Part shown: in pieces, positions 1-7,709 of the stretch
Position numbering within the stretch: position 1 is the stretch's first letter
Layout: each line of letters opens with the position of its first letter
NCBI RefSeq assembly: GCF_042682045.1
Contig: NZ_JBHUGS010000002.1
Location: 1,116,001 to 1,180,000 of the forward strand
DNA length: 64,000 bases
Reading direction: 5' to 3'
From: Sphingomonas_R arantia
GTDB lineage: Bacteria; Pseudomonadota; Alphaproteobacteria; Sphingomonadales; Sphingomonadaceae
Notes under the pieces: model-generated
The model's input: the letters and a program-made list of their open reading frames with translations, nothing else
Told to the model about the DNA's origin: nothing
Database searches by the model: none
Made by a program: the position numbers and the translations under genes

Positions 1-169
1 CCGGTGCCCAGAGAAACTCGCCGGGCTTCAGCTGCTCGATCCGGCCATCGGCGGCGGCGACCGGCAGGGTCTGCGCGGCCGTCACGCCCGGAAACGCCGT
101 CGCCATCAGCAACGACAGGGCAATCCCGCGGGTCGCGCGGCCCCAATCGCGGGCCGGGGCGGCGTTCAT
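1..169 (-). CDS. Probable L,D-transpeptidase (YkuD family), N-terminal part only
   Basis: The reading frame starts with an ATG at the high-coordinate end and runs off the window after 56 codons. It shows a basic N-region (residues 1-14), a hydrophobic segment (about 15-32) and an AQ cleavage-like site, so the product should be exported. The mature start contains LKPGEFLWAP, a segment I recall from sphingomonad L,D-transpeptidases, which make 3-3 cross-links or anchor lipoproteins in peptidoglycan. The catalytic domain is outside the window, so the family call rests on this short segment and could be wrong. It is divergent from the Crp/Fnr-type gene. Confidence 0.5.
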   Translation of the reverse strand, partial: MNAAPARDWGRATRGIALSLLMATAFPGVTAAQTLPVAAADGRIEQLKPGEFLWAP

Positions 170-563
170 ATGATCGATCGTCATGGCTGTTCGTGTCCGG
201 TCCTGCCGGTCGGGCTGCGTCAGCCCGACGGTCGGGAAAAAGAGGTCGGACAAGGGCGTAACGGATGGGCCGCCCCGCTATCAGTATCGGGAACTACGCA
301 GGCGTTCGCCGCCGCCCCGAACGCGATCCGCCCGGCACGCCTGTCCTGCGCCCCGGGCACGCGGGTTGGTTAATCGCGCGAACACCAAAATCACTGATCC
401 AAATCAAAGACACGACCGCCCATCTGGCACAACAAACGATTACGGATCGGTTTTTACTTATATCATTCGCAAATCAAATCGCAGCATAGTGTTTGAAAAT
501 CGGGTTTGGCATGTATCGCTCGAAAACCATGGCCACTCGCACCTCAAACACAGAATAGATGTC
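170..563. other. 394-bp divergent intergenic region
   Basis: This gap separates the exported transpeptidase-like gene from the Crp/Fnr-type regulator. The last 200 bases are clearly richer in A+T than the surroundings, as expected for a promoter region, and contain an FNR-like inverted repeat. An open frame in phase with the regulator continues back to an ATG at 183, but its translation is Arg/Pro-rich and looks non-coding. I see no RNA gene here. Confidence 0.5.
394..407. promoter_or_regulatory. FNR/FixK-like box
   Basis: CTGAT-CCAA-ATCAA matches the FNR/FixK consensus TTGAT-N4-ATCAA with one mismatch. It lies about 157 bases upstream of a Crp/Fnr-family gene, so autoregulation or control of the divergent gene is possible. 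One site by sequence match alone is weak evidence. Confidence 0.4.
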
Positions 564-1364
564 ATGGAATCATCGTTGAAAGCGACTATCGAACTGTTCG
601 TCAAACGGCTGATGTCACGTTCTGCTTTGACGGATAAGGAGGTTTCGGCATTGCTGGAGCTTCGCGGTTCTCCCAAGGTCTATCGATCGCATAGCGATCT
701 GGTCAGGCGCGGTGATTTGCTCGAGCACTCCTGCCTGGTGGTCGACGGGCTCGTCGGCCGTTTCGGTCAGAATGGTGAGGGCGAGCGACAGATCTCCGGC
801 CTGTACATCGCCGGCGACATGGCGGATCTGCCGTCTGTCGTCAGCCCGGCAGCAGGCTGGGGGATCGGCTCTCTCAGCCAGACGACCATCCTGCGCATCC
901 CGCATGTCCAGCTCCGGCACTTGGCCAGCCAGTATCCGGGAATTGCGGAGGCGTTCTGGCGCGATTGCGTCGCCGATGGTTCGATTTTCTCGGAATGGGT
1001 CGTGAATGTCGGGCGCCGCGACTCGCTCTCGCGCCTCGCCCATCTTTTCTGCGAAATGGCGGTCCGCTCCGAACGCGCCGGCCTGGGCGATCGAACATTC
1101 TTCCGGCTGCCCATCACCCAGATCGATCTTGCCGACGCGACCGGCCTCACGGGCGTCCACGTCAACCGCATCCTGAAAAAGCTGCGGGAGGCGTCGATCG
1201 CCAACTTCCGTTCCGGCGAAGTGACGATCCAGGATTGGGATCAACTCGTGTCGGTCGGCGATTTCGATCCGGCCTTCCTCCTGTTCGGCGGGCCATCCCC
1301 GCGGATCACCGAACCGACCGGATCATCGATGAAGAACGTTCCGCAGCCTGCACCGGCGGCCTGA
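564..1364 (+). CDS. Crp/Fnr-family transcriptional regulator
   Basis: A 266-residue cyclic-nucleotide-binding-like sensor plus winged helix-turn-helix regulator. An N-terminal beta-roll (about residues 25-125, with GDMADLPSV in the region where CRP has its phosphate-binding cassette) is followed by a long dimerisation helix and a C-terminal HTH_Crp domain whose recognition helix reads TGVHVNRILKKLRE. The N-terminal cysteine cluster that holds the [4Fe-4S] centre in true FNR is absent, so the signal is not predictable. I chose the ATG at 564 because upstream codons give low-complexity Arg/Pro sequence; an internal ATG at 612 is an alternative. The C-terminal tail beyond the HTH is unusually long, with a Pro/Ser/Gly-rich end. 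Confidence 0.88.
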   Translation: MESSLKATIELFVKRLMSRSALTDKEVSALLELRGSPKVYRSHSDLVRRGDLLEHSCLVVDGLVGRFGQNGEGERQISGLYIAGDMADLPSVVSPAAGWGIGSLSQTTILRIPHVQLRHLASQYPGIAEAFWRDCVADGSIFSEWVVNVGRRDSLSRLAHLFCEMAVRSERAGLGDRTFFRLPITQIDLADATGLTGVHVNRILKKLREASIANFRSGEVTIQDWDQLVSVGDFDPAFLLFGGPSPRITEPTGSSMKNVPQPAPAA

Positions 1365-1513
1365 TACGCGCGCTTGCCGAACGGATCGCGTATCCGATCG
1401 CGCAAGACCATGTTCCAGCGCGACTGTCGCCGTTTTCGGGCGTAATGATCCACGATGAGATCGATGACCGGGTCCGCAAAACTTCGGTCACCGCGTCCGT
1501 TCGGAGCAATTCC

Positions 1514-1756
1514 ATGCCACAATATTTCTTCCATACGCAAACGGCATCGCGCGAAACGGACGAAGACGGGCTGGATTTGACCGGCCCTGTTCAGGCCAGG
1601 CAGCAGGCTATTCAAACCTGCGGCCAGATGATGCGCGATGCACCGGAAAGCTTCTGGGGCTCCCGCCCATGGAACGTCACCGTCACGGACGCCGCCGGTG
1701 TGGTCCTGTGGGAAATCACGATGGACGGTATCTCGACCGCCGCGGCCCCGGACTGA
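1514..1756 (+). CDS. DUF6894-type small protein
   Basis: An 80-residue protein that begins MPQYFFHT and continues with an acidic DEDGLDL segment, the pattern of the small DUF6894 proteins common in Sphingomonas and Rhizobiales. Their function is unknown. GGAG sits 7 bases before the ATG, which supports this start over the longer open frame. The single-domain protein has no signal peptide or membrane segment. It stands alone in the same direction as the upstream regulator, with about 150 bases between them. Confidence 0.75.
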   Translation: MPQYFFHTQTASRETDEDGLDLTGPVQARQQAIQTCGQMMRDAPESFWGSRPWNVTVTDAAGVVLWEITMDGISTAAAPD

Positions 1757-1861
1757 TCCGCGCCAAAACGCGACGCCCTGCTGTCCCCACGTCGTCGTCG
1801 ATCTGGCGCTCAACCACGCTCTGGTTTCAGACGGCTGAACGATATCAACCGGCCCGCATCC

Positions 1862-2314
1862 CTATTCGGAAATGCGGGAGAACAGCGCACTGCGGTCCGC
1901 GAGTTGGTCCATCCGCGCCGCCGCGTCCGTCGTCGATCGACCGGAGGCCGGCGTCGGGCCGGGCCGCACGAACAGCGCCATGTCATGGACCGCCTCGCGC
2001 TGGTCGCGCGACCCACCCGCCAGCATCGCGACCACGACATGCTCCAGCGCCACGACCCGGTCGCGCATATCCGCATCGTTCCGCACGGACGGCGTCATAT
2101 CCGGCTCTGGCTGACCCTGTTCGCGACCGGGTCTTTCGCCGCCCTGCACCGATCGATCCCCATCGAGCTTGAGCGCCGTCAGTCGCGCGCCATAGGCGTT
2201 GGCGATCCCGACATGCGAAGCACGCGCGCACGCGTTCGTGGACGCCAGCGCCAGGGCGGTGGATTGGGCGATCCGGCCCGTGCAATACGTGACTTCATCC
2301 GCATAGCTGGACAT
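1862..2314 (-). CDS. Hypothetical protein
   Basis: A 150-residue protein that I do not recognise. The N-terminal half is rich in Ala, Thr and Cys (CTGRIAQSTALALASTNACARA), and the C-terminal half is helical and charged. There is no signal peptide or membrane span. GGGAG is 7 bases before the chosen ATG, which is why I prefer it over the ORF start 16 codons upstream. The middle (about residues 65-85) is hydrophilic and probably a linker. It lies downstream of ackA on the same strand with 99 bases between, so it may be co-transcribed with xfp-ackA. Confidence 0.55.
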   Translation of the reverse strand: MSSYADEVTYCTGRIAQSTALALASTNACARASHVGIANAYGARLTALKLDGDRSVQGGERPGREQGQPEPDMTPSVRNDADMRDRVVALEHVVVAMLAGGSRDQREAVHDMALFVRPGPTPASGRSTTDAAARMDQLADRSALFSRISE

Positions 2315-2413
2315 CTCGAACTCCCGTCGCGCGCGCCGCGTTCGATCCCGAACCCCGGCCAAGGCGATAATCTCTGGCCGCGCATCCCCCGTCTGGCGAC
2401 GCTCGGATACTAC

Positions 2414-3499
2414 CTAGGCCGCGTCGCGGGCCGCCGGGATCAGCACCTTCACATGCCGCGCGATCTGCGCCTCCTCGTCGGACGGGCAGACCCGGACCAC
2501 GCAACCATGCTGCGATCCGCCGGCACCCTCGCCGGGCAACACGACCCCCGCCCACGCCAGATCGGCGCAGATCCTGCGCCGCACGTCCGCGTCATGCTCC
2601 CCGATGCCGCCGGTGAAGACGATCGCATCCGCACCGCCCAGCGCCGTCATCATCCCCGCAATCTGCTTGGCGACCGATCGGCAGAACATCGCGATCGCCA
2701 GGGCGGCGTCCTCCCCCGGCGCGGCATGGAGAACGCGCATGTCGCCCGACAGCCCGGACACCCCCCGCATCCCCGCGTCGCGGTCCACGATCGCCTCGAT
2801 CGCATCCGCACCGCATCCGCGCGTCCGCATCAGGTGGATCAGCACGCCCGGGTCGATGTCGCCCGTTCGGCTACCCATCATGACGCCACCTGTCGGGGTC
2901 AGTCCCATGCTCGTATCGATCGACCGGCCGTCCCGCACCGCGGTCACACTCGCTCCGTTCCCCAGATGCGCGACCACCAGCCGCCCGGGCACGTCCTCGC
3001 CCAGCTGATGCACGACCGACTCGCACGACAGCCCGTGAAACCCGTAGCGATGGATTCCCTCCGCCCACATCGCCCGCGGGATCGGCAGCGTGCGCGCGAT
3101 ATCGGGCATATCGGCATAGAACGCCGTATCGAAACACGCGACCTGCACAGCGTCCGGATAGCGTGCGGTCGCCGCGCGGAGCAGCGCCAGCGCGGCCGGC
3201 ACATGCAACGGCGCGAACGGTTCCGCCTCGTCCAGCTCGCGGATCACCGCGTCATCGACCACACAATGCCGCACCAGCTTCGGTCCGCCGTGCACGATCC
3301 GATGCCCGACCGCGACCGGTGCCGGCACACCGGCCTCCGCCAGCGCGGCATCGATCGCCGCGAACGCCGCCGCCCCGTCCCCCGCATCGACCTGACCGTC
3401 GACGATCGCCCGCGCCTCCGCACGCGCGATATCGAACGCCGCATATTTCAGCGACGACGACCCGCTGTTCAGCACCAGTACGACGCGCGGACCTGTCAC
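2414..3499 (-). CDS. ackA: Acetate kinase
   Basis: Catalyses acetyl phosphate + ADP to acetate + ATP in the cytosol. The 361-residue protein has the ASKHA-fold signatures: the N-terminal LVLNSGSSSLKYA phosphate-binding loop, GHRIVHGG, FDTAFY, RYGFHGLS, AHLGNGASV, the GLTPTGGVMMGSRTGDIDP signature and GGIGEH near the C-terminus. It starts with GTG in a GTGA overlap with the xfp stop codon, so the two are translationally coupled. It is somewhat shorter than the roughly 400-residue E. coli enzyme. No phosphotransacetylase gene is nearby, so phosphoketolase is the evident source of its acetyl phosphate. Confidence 0.95.
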   Translation of the reverse strand: MTGPRVVLVLNSGSSSLKYAAFDIARAEARAIVDGQVDAGDGAAAFAAIDAALAEAGVPAPVAVGHRIVHGGPKLVRHCVVDDAVIRELDEAEPFAPLHVPAALALLRAATARYPDAVQVACFDTAFYADMPDIARTLPIPRAMWAEGIHRYGFHGLSCESVVHQLGEDVPGRLVVAHLGNGASVTAVRDGRSIDTSMGLTPTGGVMMGSRTGDIDPGVLIHLMRTRGCGADAIEAIVDRDAGMRGVSGLSGDMRVLHAAPGEDAALAIAMFCRSVAKQIAGMMTALGGADAIVFTGGIGEHDADVRRRICADLAWAGVVLPGEGAGGSQHGCVVRVCPSDEEAQIARHVKVLIPAARDAA

Positions 3500-5886
3500 G
3501 TCGGCCACTGCCAGTCGCGCACCTCCGGCATGTCGTCGCCCTGTTCGGCGATGTAGAGCTTGTGGCGCTCCAGCGTCGTCCAGTAGCGCGCCGTCTCGGC
3601 CGGCACCCGGTCCGCCAGCCGCGGGATCCGCTCGATCGCATCCAGCGCCAGCCGGTACCGGTCGAGATCGTTCAGTACGACCATGTCGAACGGCGTCGTC
3701 GTGGTCCCGCGCTCCTTGTACCCCCGCACATGGATGTTGCGGTGGTTGGCGCGCGCATAGGTCAGCTTGTGGATCAGCGCGGGGTAGCCGTGAAACGCGA
3801 AGATCACCGGCTTGTCCGCGGTGAACAGCGCCTCGAACGCGCGGTCGTCCAGCCCGTGCGGATGTTCCGACTGCGGCTGCAGCACCATCAGGTCGACGAC
3901 GTTCACCACCCGGATCCGGATGTCCGGCACATACGCCCGCAGCATCGTCACCGCCGCCAGCGTCTCCAGCGTCGGCACGTCGCCCGCGCACGCCATCACG
4001 ACATCCGGGTCCGCATCGTCCCCCGCCCAGTCCCAGATGCCGGCCCCCACCGTGCAATGCCGCACCGCTGCGTCCATGCCCAGCCACTGCCAGTCGGGCT
4101 GCTTGCCCGCGACGATCACGTTCACATAGCCCCGGCTGCGCAAGGCATGATCGGCGACGGATAACAGGCAGTTCGCATCCGGCGGCAGGTAGATCCGCGC
4201 CACGTCCGCGGTCTCGTTGGTAATATGATCGATGAACCCCGGATCCTGATGCGACAGGCCATTATGGTCCTGCCGCCAGACATGCGACGTCAGCAGATAG
4301 TTCAGCGACGCGATCGGCCGGCGCCACGGGATCGACTTGGTCACCTTCAGCCACTTGGCATGCTGGTTCACCATCGAATCGACGATGTGGACGAACGCCT
4401 CGTAGCAGGAAAACAGCCCGTGCCGCCCGGTGAGCAGATACCCCTCCAGCCAGCCCTGGCAGAGATGCTCGCTCAGCACCTCCATCACCCGCCCGTCGGT
4501 GGACAGGTCCTCGTCGACCGCATCGATCTCGGCCATCCAGACCTTGCCCGCCACGTCGTACACGTCGGCCAGCCGGTTCGACGCGGTCTCGTCCGGCCCG
4601 AACAGCCGGAAATTCTTGGCGTCCATGCTGAACTTCATGACGTCGCGCAGGTAGCGGCCGAGCACCCGCGTCGCCTCCGCCTTCACCTGCCCCGCGACCG
4701 GAACCGGCACGGCGTAGGCATGGAAGTCCGGCAGCGACAACGGCTGGAGCAACTCGCCGCCATTGGCATGCGGGTTCGACCCCATCCGCCGATGCCCGGT
4801 CGGCGCAAGCGAGGCATAGTCGTCCAGGAACTTGCCGTCCGCATCGAACAGCTCCTCCGGGCGGTAGCTTCGCATCCACGCATCCAACTGGCGAATATGC
4901 TCGGGGTTCTTGAAGTCCGCGATCGGCACCTGGTGCGACCGCCACGTCCCCTCGACCGGCTTGCCGTCGACCGCCTTCGGCCCGGTCCAGCCCTTCGGCG
5001 TCCGGAACACGATCATCGGCCACCGCGGTCGCTCCACGATCGCCCCGTCCGCCCGCGCCGTCGCCTGGATCGCCTTGATCCGCGCCAGCGCCGCGTCGAG
5101 CGCGCTCGCCAGCTGCTGATGCACCACCGCCGGGTCCGACCCTTCGACGTACAACGGCTCATGCCCGTACCCGCGCAGCAACGCGTCGAGTTCGCCACGA
5201 TCGATCCGCGCCAGGATCGTCGGGTTGGCGATCTTGTACCCGTTCAGGTGCAGGATCGGCAGCACCGCGCCGTCGCGCGCCGGGTTCAGGAATTTGTTGC
5301 TGTGCCAGCTTGCCGCCAGCGCACCCGTCTCCGCCTCGCCGTCGCCCACGATGCAGGCGACCAGCAGGTCCGGATTGTCGAACGCCGCGCCGTACGCATG
5401 CGCCAGCGAATAACCCAGCTCGCCGCCCTCGTGGATCGACCCCGGCGTCTCCGGCGCGACATGGCTCGGGATCCCGCCCGGCCAGGAAAACTGCCGGAAC
5501 AGCCGATGCATCCCCGACCGGCTCCGCTCGATCGCCGGATAGCGCTCGGTATACGACCCCTCCAGATAGGTATGGGCCACCAGCCCCGGCCCGCCATGCC
5601 CCGGCCCGATGATGTTGATCATGTCCAGATCATGCTCGACGATCAGCCGGTTCAGGTGGACGTAGAGGAAGTTCAGCCCCGGTGTCGTCCCCCAATGCCC
5701 CAGCAACCGCGGCTTCACGTCCGCGACGGTCAGCGGCCGATCGAGCATCGCATTGTCGCGCAGGTAGATCTGCCCCACCGACAGATAGTTTGCCGCCCGC
5801 CAATACCCGTCCATCCGCCGCAGCATGTCCGGGGACAGGGGGGCCGCGACATCCGTCGTACTCGTTCGGTCTTGGTCGATCATCAT
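3496..5886 (-). CDS. xfp: Xylulose-5-phosphate/fructose-6-phosphate phosphoketolase
   Basis: Thiamine-diphosphate enzyme that splits xylulose-5-P (or fructose-6-P) with phosphate to acetyl phosphate plus glyceraldehyde-3-P (or erythrose-4-P). At 796 residues it has the normal family length. Visible signatures are GHWGTTPGLNF (about 63-73), GPGHGGPG (94-101), the ThDP/Mg motif GDGEAETG (181-188) followed by LNGYKIANPT, and GHRRMGSNPHANGG. Start: two adjacent ATGs (5886 and 5883) follow extra upstream codons that look non-coding. It is the first gene of an xfp-ackA operon. Together they turn pentose-phosphate intermediates into acetate and ATP without decarboxylation. Confidence 0.96.
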   Translation of the reverse strand: MMIDQDRTSTTDVAAPLSPDMLRRMDGYWRAANYLSVGQIYLRDNAMLDRPLTVADVKPRLLGHWGTTPGLNFLYVHLNRLIVEHDLDMINIIGPGHGGPGLVAHTYLEGSYTERYPAIERSRSGMHRLFRQFSWPGGIPSHVAPETPGSIHEGGELGYSLAHAYGAAFDNPDLLVACIVGDGEAETGALAASWHSNKFLNPARDGAVLPILHLNGYKIANPTILARIDRGELDALLRGYGHEPLYVEGSDPAVVHQQLASALDAALARIKAIQATARADGAIVERPRWPMIVFRTPKGWTGPKAVDGKPVEGTWRSHQVPIADFKNPEHIRQLDAWMRSYRPEELFDADGKFLDDYASLAPTGHRRMGSNPHANGGELLQPLSLPDFHAYAVPVPVAGQVKAEATRVLGRYLRDVMKFSMDAKNFRLFGPDETASNRLADVYDVAGKVWMAEIDAVDEDLSTDGRVMEVLSEHLCQGWLEGYLLTGRHGLFSCYEAFVHIVDSMVNQHAKWLKVTKSIPWRRPIASLNYLLTSHVWRQDHNGLSHQDPGFIDHITNETADVARIYLPPDANCLLSVADHALRSRGYVNVIVAGKQPDWQWLGMDAAVRHCTVGAGIWDWAGDDADPDVVMACAGDVPTLETLAAVTMLRAYVPDIRIRVVNVVDLMVLQPQSEHPHGLDDRAFEALFTADKPVIFAFHGYPALIHKLTYARANHRNIHVRGYKERGTTTTPFDMVVLNDLDRYRLALDAIERIPRLADRVPAETARYWTTLERHKLYIAEQGDDMPEVRDWQWPT

Positions 5887-6210
5887 ACGGCCCGATCTCT
5901 GGCGCGGCGGATCGGGGCATCGCCGGCCACGCATCGGCCCGGCGTCGTCGATCCTGTTCCGGGTGAAGCCTTCGCGCTACGCGTTTGTCCGCAGGATCAT
6001 GAGCCTCGGAGATTACGTAGGCTGAACTTCGAACAGAGAACGCCTGGCGCATCGAACCTCTCCGCGCCGTCATCACGGTGCAATCGCACCTGCGCTAAAG
6101 TCTGAAATCAAATCGCGGTCACCGCCTGACGCGTCGTGCGCGGCATGGTATGACCGATCGAAACGGACCGATCCCGCCGCATGTATGGCGGGCCCGCGCA
6201 GGAGATTGCG
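5887..6210. other. 324-bp divergent intergenic region between xfp and paoA
   Basis: This region must hold the promoters of the xfp-ackA operon (leftward) and the paoABC operon (rightward). I find no convincing -35/-10 pair by eye, no terminator hairpin and no small gene with good coding character. Around 6100-6115 a short A/T-rich stretch (tctgaaatcaaatc) contains a single TTGAT half-site on the minus strand, too little to call an FNR site. Confidence 0.4.
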
Positions 6211-6714
6211 ATGTCGATCATCATCAATGGCTCGCCGGCCGCCTTGCCGGCCGATCCGCGGACGTCGCTGCTCGATCTGTTGCGCGACACGCTTGCGCTG
6301 CCCGGCACCAAGAAGGGCTGCAACCAGGGCGCGTGCGGGGCCTGCACCGTGCTGGTCGACGGCGATCGCATCCTGTCCTGCCTCGCGCTCGCAGTGCAGT
6401 ATGACGGGCGGCACGTCACCACGATCGAGGGGCTGGCCGAGGACGGCGCGCTCCATCCGTTGCAGCAGGCGTTCGTCGTCCATGACGGGTTCCAGTGCGG
6501 CTACTGCACCCCCGGCCAGATCTGCTCCGCGATCGGCATGGCGGCCGAGGCGAAGCGCGGCATCCCCAGTCACGTCAGCGAGGATCTGAGCGCCGACGTC
6601 GTGCTGACCCGGGCGGAGTTGCAGGAGCGGATGAGCGGCAATCTCTGCCGCTGCGGTGCGCATAACGGCATCATCGACGCGATCAGCGAATATAACACGG
6701 AGGTCGCGGCATGA
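6211..6714 (+). CDS. paoA: Molybdenum hydroxylase 2Fe-2S subunit (PaoA/YagT type)
   Basis: A 167-residue small subunit carrying two [2Fe-2S] clusters that pass electrons from the Mo site to FAD. The plant-type ferredoxin cluster ligands are Cys37, 42, 45 and 57 (GCNQGACGACT), and the C-terminal cluster uses Cys96, 99, 146 and 148 (CGYC, CRC). E. coli PaoA carries a Tat signal of about 50 residues; here the protein begins directly at MSIIINGS with GGAG 8 bases upstream, so the complex is probably cytosolic. Its stop overlaps the next start (ATGA), giving a tight paoABC operon. Confidence 0.93.
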   Translation: MSIIINGSPAALPADPRTSLLDLLRDTLALPGTKKGCNQGACGACTVLVDGDRILSCLALAVQYDGRHVTTIEGLAEDGALHPLQQAFVVHDGFQCGYCTPGQICSAIGMAAEAKRGIPSHVSEDLSADVVLTRAELQERMSGNLCRCGAHNGIIDAISEYNTEVAA

Positions 6715-7709
6715 ACCCGTTTCGCTATGCCCGTGCCGACGATGCGGCCGACGCCGTCGCCCTCGTCACCGCCGGCGGCACCGCGGCCTTTCTCGGCGGC
6801 GGCACCAACCTGGTCGATCTGATGCGTGAGACGGTCGCGCGCCCGGACAGCCTGGTCGACGTCAGCGGCCTGTCCGACGAGATCACCGAAACCGACACGG
6901 GCGGCCTGCTGATCGGCGCCGCGGTCCGCAACACCGCGCTGGCCGGTCATCTGTCGGTGCGGACGCGCTACCCGTTGCTGTCCCGCGCGATCCTGGGCGG
7001 CGCATCGGCGCAGATCCGCAACATGGCGACGGTCGGCGGCAACATCCTGCAACGCACGCGCTGCACCTATTTCTACGACACCGCCGGATCGCGCTGCAAC
7101 AAGCGCGACCCCGGCGCCGGCTGCGACGCGATCGGCGGGTTCAACCGCATCCACGCGATCCTCGACGCCTCGCCGGAATGCGTCGCGACCCACCCGTCGG
7201 ACATGTGCGTCGCACTCGCCGCGCTCGACGCCACGGTCCATATTCGCAGTTCGGGCGGCGCCCGCACGATCGCGTTCACGGATCTGCACCGCGCGCCGGG
7301 CGAGACCCCTGAATATGACACCGTCCTGGAACCGGGCGATCTGATCGTCGCGGTCGAACTGCCGGCACTCCCGTTCGGCGCGCACTCGACCTACCGCAAG
7401 GTCCGCGACCGGGCGAGCTACGCCTTCGCGCTGGTGTCCGTCGCCGCCGCGCTCGACGTGCAGGACGGCCAGGTCCGCGACGTGCGGATCGCACTTGGCG
7501 GCGTCGCACACCGCCCGTGGCGCGCCTGGAAGGCGGAGGCGGCACTGCGCGGCGCGCCCGCCACCGCGCAGTCCTACCGCGACGCGGCCGATGCGGAGTT
7601 GGCCGACGCCCGCCCGCTCAGCGACAACGGCTTCAAGATCGAACTCGCCCGGCGCACGATCGTCGCCGTGCTGACCGAACTCGCCGGCCCCGACGGAGAA
7701 GCAGCATGA
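6711..7709 (+). CDS. paoB: Molybdenum hydroxylase FAD subunit (PaoB/YagS type)
   Basis: A 332-residue FAD-binding subunit of the xanthine dehydrogenase family, with the FAD-binding FLGGGTNLVDLM loop (about 28-39) and TVGGNILQ (107-114). Directly after comes an insert with Cys118, 129, 138 and a further Cys157, which resembles the extra [4Fe-4S] insert known in E. coli PaoB. This separates it from plain xanthine dehydrogenases and supports aldehyde oxidoreductase. It is flanked by ATGA overlaps on both sides, so the three subunits are translationally coupled. Confidence 0.92.
   Translation: MNPFRYARADDAADAVALVTAGGTAAFLGGGTNLVDLMRETVARPDSLVDVSGLSDEITETDTGGLLIGAAVRNTALAGHLSVRTRYPLLSRAILGGASAQIRNMATVGGNILQRTRCTYFYDTAGSRCNKRDPGAGCDAIGGFNRIHAILDASPECVATHPSDMCVALAALDATVHIRSSGGARTIAFTDLHRAPGETPEYDTVLEPGDLIVAVELPALPFGAHSTYRKVRDRASYAFALVSVAAALDVQDGQVRDVRIALGGVAHRPWRAWKAEAALRGAPATAQSYRDAADAELADARPLSDNGFKIELARRTIVAVLTELAGPDGEAA

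Noticed and set aside
183..563. N-terminal extension of the Crp/Fnr regulator to an ATG at 183
   Set aside because: The extra 127 codons give Arg/Pro/Ser-rich, non-conserved sequence, and they cover a promoter-like A/T-rich region with an FNR-like box.
1904..6105. Long plus-strand open frames opposite ackA and xfp (550 and 626 codons)
   Set aside because: They are antisense shadows in GC-rich DNA; their translations are rich in Arg, His and Pro, while the minus strand encodes clear AckA and Xfp motifs.
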